A stretch of DNA of 13,012 nucleotides from Anaerobutyricum stercoris (GTDB lineage: Bacteria; Bacillota; Clostridia; Lachnospirales; Lachnospiraceae), in assembly GCA_019116455.1 (NCBI GenBank), contig DXBR01000099.1, forward strand, positions 1 through 13,012. The letters run 5' to 3'. The notes under the pieces were generated by a model. The model did not search any database. It saw nothing but the letters and a program-made list of their open reading frames with translations, and was not told where the DNA came from. How positions within the stretch are numbered: the stretch's first letter is position 1; every line of letters starts with the position of its first letter. The translations under genes were made by a program, and so were the position numbers. Positions 7,279 through 13,012 of the stretch are shown here, in pieces.

Positions 7279-7307
7279 TTTACATCCCAAAGAGGATAAG
7301 GTATAAT
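7279..7307 (+). promoter_or_regulatory. strong promoter heading the 7381-12725 gene cluster
   Basis: TTTACA (7279-7284), exactly 17 bases, TATAAT (7302-7307): eleven of twelve bases match the housekeeping sigma consensus. The predicted start near 7314 lies downstream of the ATG at 7306, which overlaps the -10 box. That ATG therefore cannot be the translation start of the following gene. Confidence 0.85.
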
Positions 7308-7380
7308 GGAAATACCAAAAATATTAAGAAACAATAATTTTTCATGCAGGAATTCTCGAAGGGGAGGAAAGGAGGACGGC

Positions 7381-8343
7381 ATGGCAAAATGTGAACGGTG
7401 CGGCGCAACCTTTGATTATGAAGAAAGACAAGGTGTGTGTCCGAGATGTTGTTTTTATAACCGGAAGCCAGGAGCGGTTCAGCAGGATACAGAATGGATG
7501 AAACATTATAATATTGAAGATAATAGTTATCAGCTTCCTAAAAGCGAAGGTCTGGAAGAACTCTTTCCAGAAAAACATTCCAGATGGTCGAAGAAAAAGC
7601 ACATAAACCGGAGAGAGAAAGAAATGTCAGAAAAGTCCCGCCGGAAAAGCACTGGCCATCGCTTGTCGGATTCCCGCCGGGACAGATGGAAAGGAGACGG
7701 CGCTGACCGGTCATATGGACGGGCAGAGAGAGACGGCAGAGCCCCGATCATCGGAAAAGTAGTCGCGTTCTGCGTGGTGGTCTGTATTGTGCTGATTGCT
7801 GTGACAGTGCTGCTGCGGATTGCTGATACACGGGGATGGAATTTTGGTCAGGGCGAAAACACAGAGGAATACAAGATGATGCAGGTTAAGAAGATCACTG
7901 CAGAGGAAGCGGCATCCGGCATCAATGTAGGAGATCTTACCTACTACGTGGGAGAGGCTAAGACACTATTCCAGGAAGGTGAACTGTCAGATCTTCCGGC
8001 AGGGGAGAAATGTATTGGGATATGGATGGAAAATAATCAGTCCACGCTGGATTACGATGGCTATGACTGGGAGAAACCTTATGTTTTTGATGGTACAAAT
8101 TTCCGGGAGATGGTGGATGCAGACGCACTGGATGATGGATATCGGTTTACGGAGGAGGGAATAGAGACAGCGTCAGTTTATGGCGCCGGATATAAGGATA
8201 TGTACGGTTATGGAATATTTTTTGTGGACGCCGATACCCAGTCGGTAATTCTGAGTTTGCCATGTCAAGTTGTGGATCCGGATCATACGGATGTGGCAGC
8301 ATACTCTGAAGTTATTGATATTTCTATTTCATTAAACCAGTAA
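7381..8343 (+). CDS. zinc-ribbon, single-pass membrane protein of unknown function
   Basis: The start is set at 7381, where AAGGAGG (7369-7375) sits 5 bases upstream. A longer frame from 7306 is excluded by the promoter position. The product has 320 residues. A treble-clef-like zinc ribbon lies at residues 4-23 (Cys4-x2-Cys7 and Cys20-x2-Cys23), with an extra Cys24. A basic, low-complexity cytoplasmic region of about 60-120 is rich in Lys, Arg and Ser. One transmembrane helix lies at about 123-146 (IIGKVVAFCVVVCIVLIAVTV). An acidic extracellular domain of about 150-320 contains YDGYDWEKPYVFDG and a C-terminal beta-rich segment. The zinc ribbon should be inside and the acidic domain outside. 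It is first in the operon, 16 bp before a second single-TM protein. Similar zinc-ribbon membrane proteins are common in Clostridia, but I know no function for them. Confidence 0.8.
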   Translation: MAKCERCGATFDYEERQGVCPRCCFYNRKPGAVQQDTEWMKHYNIEDNSYQLPKSEGLEELFPEKHSRWSKKKHINRREKEMSEKSRRKSTGHRLSDSRRDRWKGDGADRSYGRAERDGRAPIIGKVVAFCVVVCIVLIAVTVLLRIADTRGWNFGQGENTEEYKMMQVKKITAEEAASGINVGDLTYYVGEAKTLFQEGELSDLPAGEKCIGIWMENNQSTLDYDGYDWEKPYVFDGTNFREMVDADALDDGYRFTEEGIETASVYGAGYKDMYGYGIFFVDADTQSVILSLPCQVVDPDHTDVAAYSEVIDISISLNQ

Positions 8344-8359
8344 AGCGGGGGGAAAGAGA

Positions 8360-8878
8360 ATGGAAAAAGAGAAAAAACGTAATCTGCCTGTGGTAAAATA
8401 TATTATAATTATCATTGTGCTTGCCAATGTATTGATTTCTGTCGTGCCGACTCTGATAGATTCAGCAGGAGATTTGTTCGGAGAATCGGAAACTGAAAGT
8501 TATTCGGATCTGCGGATTATCAATGTCAGTTCTCAGGTGGTTCCTGATTTCCAGGGACGGACAGCCGGAGACGGGTATCAGATGTACCGGTTTGATCTGA
8601 CAGTTGATAATCAGGGCAGTCAGCCGGAAAAAGTGGAATATTCTTCATTTTATCTGAACAGCAGCGATGGGGAGGTCTATATGCAGTATGAGAATACAGA
8701 TTCCGCCTCAGCGGCTGACAAAGAAGATACAAGAATTCTTCCGGTCGGGAGATATGCGACAGTCACTCTTTATGCAGAGATCAGCAATGGAACCACCAGT
8801 ATTGAGATCAGTAATTACAATACGCCGGATAGTGAAGAAGAGATCTTTATGTATATGCTGGCAGAAGGAACAGTCTGA
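8360..8878 (+). CDS. membrane-anchored protein with Ig-like DUF4352-type extracellular domain
   Basis: The product has 172 residues. The N terminus is basic (EKEKKR), followed by one hydrophobic helix at about 12-33 (VVKYIIIIIVLANVLISVVP), so it is anchored with the C terminus outside. Residues about 50-150 are beta-rich, with FDLTVDNQGSQPEKVEYSSFYL followed by GRYATVTLYAEI. This is the strand pattern of the DUF4352/telomere-binding-like Ig fold found in many Gram-positive lipoproteins and membrane proteins, but the match is by pattern only. The ribosome site GGGGGG (8347-8352) lies 7 bases upstream. The 16 bp gap after the zinc-ribbon gene points to co-transcription and perhaps a shared complex. 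No catalytic motif is visible. Confidence 0.75.
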   Translation: MEKEKKRNLPVVKYIIIIIVLANVLISVVPTLIDSAGDLFGESETESYSDLRIINVSSQVVPDFQGRTAGDGYQMYRFDLTVDNQGSQPEKVEYSSFYLNSSDGEVYMQYENTDSASAADKEDTRILPVGRYATVTLYAEISNGTTSIEISNYNTPDSEEEIFMYMLAEGTV

Positions 8879-8907
8879 TGGAAAATAACGAGATAGAAAG
8901 GCGGTAA
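8878..8907 (+). CDS. possible 9-codon coupling ORF before pepF
   Basis: An ATG overlaps the preceding stop (TGATG at 8876-8880) and opens the nonapeptide MENNEIERR, which ends at TAA 8905-8907. AAGGA (8865-8869) lies 8 bases before this ATG. The ribosome site for pepF (AAAGGCGG, 8897-8904) lies inside the small frame, and pepF starts 5 bases after it ends. This could couple translation by termination and reinitiation, but such short frames also arise by chance. Confidence 0.25.
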   Translation: MENNEIERR

Positions 8908-8912
8908 TAGCA

Positions 8913-10718
8913 ATGGAAGAAGTAAAAGCAGTCCCGAAAAGAGAGGAATGCGACCCGAAATACCAGTGGCATATCGAGGATTTATACGCCTCCGATGACC
9001 TCTGGCAGAAAGATTATGAACTTCTGGAAAAGAGCATCCCGGAGCTTGCGTCCTATGAGGGAAGACTGGGAGAGAGCGTTCATACATTTCTGGAATATAT
9101 GAATAAAAAGCAGGAGATCATGAAGCGTTTTGAAGCGGTTTACGTTTATGCCAATCAGAAGTATCATGAGGATACGGGAAACGCAGTCTACCAGAAGCTG
9201 ACGGCGCAGGCGCAGATGCTTTCTCTGAAGCTGAGCAGCGTAACAGTATTTGAGGAACCGGAGCTGCTGGCTGTGGGAAAAGAAACCGTTGACGGCTGGT
9301 TTAAAGAGACAGAGGACATGGAACTGTACCGGAGATTCTTTTATGAACTGTTTCGTCAGCAGGAGCATGTGCTTTCCAAAGAGATGGAGGCGGTCCTTGC
9401 TGATGTGAGCGATATGTCCGAGGATATTTCAAACATTTTCTCCATGTTCAATAACGCGGATGTGAAGTTTCCATCTATCAAAGGAAAGGACGGGGAGGAG
9501 ATTCCGGTGTCTCACGGGCGATACAGTCTGCTCATGGAGAGCCGGGACCGGGATGTGAGAAAAGAAGCTTTTTCTTCTGTCTATTCTCAATACGGACAGT
9601 ACAGAAATACTTTGGCTGCCACCTACAGCGCTAACCTGAAGAGCAGCGCCTTTTTTGCAAAAATGCGGCGCTATGATTCAGCGCTTGCCATGGCTCTTGA
9701 CGGAGGCGAGATTCCTGTTTCTGTATATACACAGCTCATTGACACTGTACATGAGAGTCTGCCTCTGATGTACCGCTATGTGGCGCTTCGCAAAAAAGCG
9801 CTGGGCGTGGATGAGCTTCACATGTATGACCTTTATGCGCCGATGGTGGATGAGGTCAGCATGAAGATTCCTTTTGAGGAAGCAAAGGAAATAGTCAAAA
9901 AAGGACTGGAGCCTCTGGGAGAAGAATATATTCAAGTGCTTTCTGAAGGTATGGACGGCGGCTGGATTGACGTCTATGAGAATCAGGGTAAGAGAAGCGG
10001 CGCTTATTCCTGGGGAGCCTACGGCTGCCATCCGTTCGTGCTCATGAACTATCAGGATAATCTTAACAATGTGTTTACCCTGGCTCATGAGATGGGACAT
10101 TCCATGCATTCCTATTATTCCGATAAGAATCAGCCGTACCTTTACGCCGGCTATCGCATTTTTGTGGCGGAGGTGGCTTCCACCTGCAATGAGGCGCTGC
10201 TGATGGAATATCTTCTCAGGCATACGGAAGATAAGAAAGAAAAAGCTTACCTGATCAATTATTTTCTGGAGCAGTTTAAAGGAACTCTCTACCGCCAGAC
10301 TATGTTTGCGGAGTTTGAGAAGATCACCCATGAGATGGCGGGAAGAGGAGAACCGCTGACCGCGGAGATATTAAACGACATTTATTATAAACTCAATGAA
10401 CAGTATTTTGGAGACGGCATCGTCATTGATAAGGAGATTGCCCTGGAATGGTCGAGAATTCCGCATTTTTACACGCCATTTTATGTATATCAGTATGCGA
10501 CAGGATACTCCGCGGCTATCGCCATCAGCCGGAAGATCTTAAGCGGCGACGCGGCTGCCAGAGAAGGATATATGAAGTTCTTAAGCGGCGGCAGCTCCAT
10601 GAATCCGATCGACCTGTTAAAGCTCTGCGGCGTGGATATGACCACACCGGAGCCGGTGCAGTCGGCACTCAGGCTGTTTGGCGAGCTGCTGGATGAGATG
10701 GAAGAACTTCTGGCATGA
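8913..10718 (+). CDS. pepF: oligoendopeptidase F (M3B family metallopeptidase)
   Basis: The product has 601 residues, the normal length for the family. The zinc site HEMGH is at 392-396 (His392, Glu393 catalytic, His396). The third ligand is Glu420 in the downstream VAEVASTCNEAL block (Glu427 conserved). Other family marks are YQWHIEDLY near the N terminus, GAYSWGAYGCHPFVLMNYQDNLNNVFTLAHE, the YAGYRIFVAE block, and the C-terminal YTPFYVYQYATGYSAAIAIS, which contributes the substrate tyrosines. PepF is a soluble cytoplasmic peptidase that cleaves peptides of about 7-17 residues and recycles peptides from transport or protein turnover. No signal peptide is present. It sits in the middle of the operon, 34 bp after the Ig-like membrane protein gene. 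The ribosome site AAAGGCGG (8897-8904) lies 8 bases upstream of the ATG. Confidence 0.97.
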   Translation: MEEVKAVPKREECDPKYQWHIEDLYASDDLWQKDYELLEKSIPELASYEGRLGESVHTFLEYMNKKQEIMKRFEAVYVYANQKYHEDTGNAVYQKLTAQAQMLSLKLSSVTVFEEPELLAVGKETVDGWFKETEDMELYRRFFYELFRQQEHVLSKEMEAVLADVSDMSEDISNIFSMFNNADVKFPSIKGKDGEEIPVSHGRYSLLMESRDRDVRKEAFSSVYSQYGQYRNTLAATYSANLKSSAFFAKMRRYDSALAMALDGGEIPVSVYTQLIDTVHESLPLMYRYVALRKKALGVDELHMYDLYAPMVDEVSMKIPFEEAKEIVKKGLEPLGEEYIQVLSEGMDGGWIDVYENQGKRSGAYSWGAYGCHPFVLMNYQDNLNNVFTLAHEMGHSMHSYYSDKNQPYLYAGYRIFVAEVASTCNEALLMEYLLRHTEDKKEKAYLINYFLEQFKGTLYRQTMFAEFEKITHEMAGRGEPLTAEILNDIYYKLNEQYFGDGIVIDKEIALEWSRIPHFYTPFYVYQYATGYSAAIAISRKILSGDAAAREGYMKFLSGGSSMNPIDLLKLCGVDMTTPEPVQSALRLFGELLDEMEELLA

Positions 10719-10731
10719 CCGGAAGATAAAA

Positions 10732-10747
10732 CTGCCGATAGCGGCAG
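10732..10747 (+). other. intercistronic hairpin without T tract
   Basis: CTGCCG (10732-10737) pairs perfectly with CGGCAG (10742-10747) around ATAG. No T run follows on the plus strand, so it should not terminate. It may stabilise or mark a cleavage point in the operon mRNA between pepF and the next gene. Confidence 0.45.
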
Positions 10748-10771
10748 GAAAATAGCAGAAAGGGGAAAACA

Positions 10772-11437
10772 ATGTTTGAATTTTCATTGCTGAAAAGTCT
10801 GTTCTTTGAGATGGACAAATATAAAATGGAGGGGATCACCCAGACGAAAAAGGGAAAGTCTACCTACCGGGAGAAAGAAGTGCATTATGAAAATGTGCCG
10901 GAAATCACCACGATCACGGCGGAGGAAAGGATTCTTCCTTACGTGGACCGATATTATTTTTATGTCAACGACGAGCGGATGCCGGCGGATTTGAAACGAC
11001 CGGAAGTAAAACAGGTCATTTATGAATTTTATAAAGAACATTTTCCAAAATATCTGAAAGACGGAATACCTGAAGATCTGACGGACGTGAATATCCTGGA
11101 CTGCTTTGAGGTGTTCAATATGCCGGATTACCGGCCGAAGCACGCGTTCCCGGGACTGGTAACCCTGGAGGACATCAGAAACGGAAATATCCACGATGAG
11201 GATAAACCGCGCCATTCCTTCCCGGGGCTGGAGCTTTTCTCCGGCAGAAAGCGGGAAGACGGAAAGCCGTCCATAGCCGATTATGAAGGATACACTGCCT
11301 TTGACGGAGACCGGGACAGCGCACAGAATAAGATTGACGAGATGAAAAAGCAGTTCGCCTCCCAGCTTGACAGCATGAATGTAGACGGGATGCTTGATGA
11401 CATTTTAAAAGAGGAGGATCCGGAACATGTATCGTGA
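10772..11437 (+). CDS. unrecognised protein with duplicated HxFPGL motif, partner of AAA+ ATPase gene
   Basis: The product has 221 residues; I do not recognise the family. It has no signal peptide or membrane helix and should be cytoplasmic. Residues about 1-100 are a mixed domain with many Tyr/Glu/Lys residues (VDRYYFYVNDERMPADLKRPEV). Residues 123-129 (KHAFPGL) and 147-153 (RHSFPGL) are two copies of a [KR]-H-x-F-P-G-L motif, each preceded by Pro or Pro-Arg and separated by 17 residues rich in Asp, Glu and Gly. Residues about 160-221 are charged and predicted helical (QNKIDEMKKQFASQLDSM). The ribosome site AGGGG is 6-7 bases upstream. The stop codon overlaps the start of the downstream ATPase gene by 11 bp, a strong sign of translational coupling and a likely physical partner. 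The duplicate motifs could be binding modules; that is inference. Confidence 0.8.
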   Translation: MFEFSLLKSLFFEMDKYKMEGITQTKKGKSTYREKEVHYENVPEITTITAEERILPYVDRYYFYVNDERMPADLKRPEVKQVIYEFYKEHFPKYLKDGIPEDLTDVNILDCFEVFNMPDYRPKHAFPGLVTLEDIRNGNIHDEDKPRHSFPGLELFSGRKREDGKPSIADYEGYTAFDGDRDSAQNKIDEMKKQFASQLDSMNVDGMLDDILKEEDPEHVS

Positions 11438-12725
11438 AGTATCGAAGCTGATTTTATATAGAAATCTGGGAGAAGACAGTATTCTGCGGAGGCTCTCTGA
11501 GATATTTAAACGCTTTGACAGCTGTCATTATCGCAGCGAGGAACTGATTACAGATATTTACAGAGAGGTAAAAGCAATTCTCGATCTGGCGACCACCTAC
11601 GGTTTTGACAAGAATCTCTGGCACAATTATCTGACCTTTGTGCTGGTGACCAATGAGAATTCCTTCAGCCTTACCTGTGAAAAAGTGGGAGCCAATGACG
11701 GGACAGTCAATCATTTTGCGCGGAATGATTTTCAGGCGTTTATGAACCTGTTCCATTATGATTTCCGTCCGATAGAAGAAACACTGGGTATCGACTGTTT
11801 CTCCACCCTGCTTGAATATAAGGCGGTTGTCAAGCAGGAGCGCATGTACAATAAAAATGTCAGCGAGAAGGTCAGAGCGCTCTCAGATGAGCTGGCCGCT
11901 GCAGAAAATGTGGAGCAGTTTTTTGATGCAGTGGTGACTTTCTACAAAAAATACGGCGTGGGAATGTTTGGGCTGAATAAAGCTTTCCGTATTGTGGAGA
12001 AGAATGGCGAACCGGATTTTGTGCCGATCAATAATCTGGATAAAGTGGTCCTTGATGATCTCACCGGATATGAGATTCAGAAAAAGAAACTCATTGATAA
12101 TACGGAAGCTTTTGTCAATGGGAGAGAGGCGAATAATTGTCTGCTTTATGGAGATGCCGGAACAGGTAAATCCACCAGCATTAAAGCGATTTTAAATGAA
12201 TACTATGACCGGGGTCTGCGAATGATAGAGATCTACAAACATCAATTTAAATATTTGTCCCAAGTTATCAGCCATGTGAAGAACCGCAACTATCGTTTTG
12301 TCATTTACATGGACGACCTGTCTTTCGAGGAATTTGAGATTGAGTACAAATATCTCAAGGCGGTTATCGAGGGCGGTATGGAGACAAGGCCGGACAATGT
12401 GCTCATCTACGCTACGTCCAACCGCCGTCACCTGATTCGGGAGACCTGGAACGACCGTTCTGACATGGATCAGGAACTGCACCGTTCCGATACCATGCAG
12501 GAAAAACTGTCTCTGGTATACCGGTTTGGAATTACCATCAACTTCTCCAAACCGTCCCAGAAAGAATACTTCGAGATTGTCCGCAATCTGGCGAAGAAAT
12601 ATCCGCAGATTACTCTGTCTGACGAAGAACTCTGCGCCCAGGCCAACAAATGGGAGCTGTCCCACGGGGGAACTTCCGGCAGGACCGCACAGCAGTTTAT
12701 CAGTTATCTGGCTGGACAAATGTAA
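11427..12725 (+). CDS. AAA+ ATPase, DUF815 family
   Basis: The product has 432 residues. The first ~200 residues form an alpha-rich domain of unknown function. Residues about 210-432 carry the DUF815 ATPase core. The Walker A motif is GDAGTGKST at 242-250, preceded by the conserved LLYGD. The Walker B stretch is FVIYMDDLSFEE at 291-302 (Asp296, Asp297). A sensor-1-like Asn332 lies in YATSNRRHL. The C-terminal GGTSGRTAQQF at 414-424 resembles a sensor-2 region. The family's conserved NRRHLIRE and WNDRSDMDQELHRSDTMQEKLSL blocks are present. DUF815 proteins are cytoplasmic, single-domain AAA+ ATPases with no established cellular role. GAGGAGG (11411-11417) lies 9 bases before the ATG. It overlaps the preceding gene by 11 bp and ends the operon. 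Confidence 0.93.
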   Translation: MYREVSKLILYRNLGEDSILRRLSEIFKRFDSCHYRSEELITDIYREVKAILDLATTYGFDKNLWHNYLTFVLVTNENSFSLTCEKVGANDGTVNHFARNDFQAFMNLFHYDFRPIEETLGIDCFSTLLEYKAVVKQERMYNKNVSEKVRALSDELAAAENVEQFFDAVVTFYKKYGVGMFGLNKAFRIVEKNGEPDFVPINNLDKVVLDDLTGYEIQKKKLIDNTEAFVNGREANNCLLYGDAGTGKSTSIKAILNEYYDRGLRMIEIYKHQFKYLSQVISHVKNRNYRFVIYMDDLSFEEFEIEYKYLKAVIEGGMETRPDNVLIYATSNRRHLIRETWNDRSDMDQELHRSDTMQEKLSLVYRFGITINFSKPSQKEYFEIVRNLAKKYPQITLSDEELCAQANKWELSHGGTSGRTAQQFISYLAGQM

Positions 12726-12740
12726 AGAAGAACAGAAATT

Positions 12741-12777
12741 ACATTTTCGCACCACATTTTCATGGTAAAATGTTACA
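12741..12777 (+). promoter_or_regulatory. candidate promoter/operator region with repeated ACATTTTC and GTTACA
   Basis: ACATTTTC occurs at 12741-12748 and again at 12754-12761, a 13-base period. ACATTTT (12754-12760) also forms a perfect inverted repeat with AAAATGT (12767-12773) around a 6-base loop. An extended -10-like TGGTAAAAT (12763-12771) lies inside it; the -35 region is poor. GTTACA follows at 12772-12777 and again about ten bases on. The repeated structure over a weak -10 suggests a regulator site for the next gene, but it is by eye only. No clear terminator separates this from the upstream operon. Confidence 0.35.
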
Positions 12778-12842
12778 GAAAAGTTACAAAATCATCCAGA
12801 ACTTGTGGAAACAAGGCCGGAATCAAGGAAAAGGAGGTATTT

Positions 12843-13012
12843 ATGATGCGATTGCAATGGAAAAGCAGACTTTTTGTATTGCTGGCAGCAGGGGTTCTTG
12901 CCTGCGGCATGGCGGGTTATTCCGTGAAGGCGGCGGAAACGTCCGGCGGCACCGGTACGGAGACGACGACACCGGGGGATTCGGAAACTACGGAGACGAT
13001 TGATATTTCCGG
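12843..13012 (+). CDS. exported protein, 3' end outside window
   Basis: The frame is open from the ATG at 12843 to the right edge, giving 56 codons (MMRLQWKSRL and on). The site AAGGAGG (12831-12837) lies 5 bases before this ATG and 8 before the ATG at 12846, so either may be used. Residues about 1-30 form a signal peptide: the basic segment KSR, a hydrophobic core (LFVLLAAGVLACGMAG), then SVKA-AE, a likely signal peptidase I site. A Cys at 21 is an alternative but poor lipobox (VLAC). After it comes a Gly/Thr/Glu-rich spacer, as in cell-surface or lipid-anchored proteins. The function cannot be seen. Confidence 0.7.
   Translation, partial: MMRLQWKSRLFVLLAAGVLACGMAGYSVKAAETSGGTGTETTTPGDSETTETIDIS

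Noticed and set aside
9678..10331. A 217-codon minus-strand frame inside pepF
   Set aside because: It is antisense to the peptidase active-site region; the motifs are all on the plus strand.
12650..13003. A plus-strand frame crossing the end of the ATPase gene and the next gene
   Set aside because: It runs out of frame through both real genes and has no ribosome site. The true frame at the right edge starts at 12843 after AAGGAGG.
1..13012. CRISPR array, transposase or prophage genes
   Set aside because: No regularly spaced repeats, no integrase or transposase motifs and no phage structural genes were seen.

Overview
The window looks like chromosomal DNA of a Gram-positive anaerobe of the Clostridia, most likely a Lachnospiraceae-type gut bacterium. 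The reasons are a moderate G+C content with frequent CTG codons, strong AGGAGG-type ribosome binding sites, a tRNA-Leu gene without an encoded CCA end, lipoprotein and Sec signal peptides of Gram-positive type, and a trigger-factor-like lipoprotein. The assignment rests on protein style, not on a phylogenetic marker. I see no phage genes, insertion sequences, CRISPR array or defence locus.

Layout. 3-656 is the end of a COG3044-type 'ABC class' ATPase. 662-720 can fold into a three-way junction of unknown role. 784-2043 encodes a medium-chain dehydrogenase of the L-sorbose-1-phosphate reductase type. 2230-3390 encodes a lipoprotein resembling trigger factor (FKBP core plus chaperone arm) and is followed by a terminator. 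3581-3742 is a compact self-contained tRNA-Leu(CAG) unit with promoter, tRNA and terminator. 3847-4740 encodes a LysR-family regulator. It converges on a small acidic minus-strand gene (4882-5205), and a bidirectional terminator lies between them. The roughly 290 bp from 5206 to 5492 carry divergent promoters. 5493-7229 encodes a secreted transglutaminase-like protein with Ig-like and Listeria-Bacteroides-type repeat domains at its C terminus, followed by a terminator.

A near-consensus promoter at 7279-7307 starts what looks like one operon of five genes running to 12725. These are a zinc-ribbon/single-TM protein, a single-TM protein with a Dx-type extracellular domain, oligoendopeptidase F, an unrecognised protein with a duplicated H-x-F-P-G-L motif, and a DUF815-type AAA+ ATPase overlapping it by 11 bp. 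At the right edge a further exported protein begins at 12843 and runs out of the window.

How the genes work together. Most are stand-alone housekeeping or cell-envelope functions. The least understood unit is the 7381-12725 operon, which joins two membrane-anchored proteins of unknown function, a cytoplasmic peptidase, and an ATPase with a novel-looking small partner. A shared role in envelope or peptide quality control is possible, but that is inference from linkage only.
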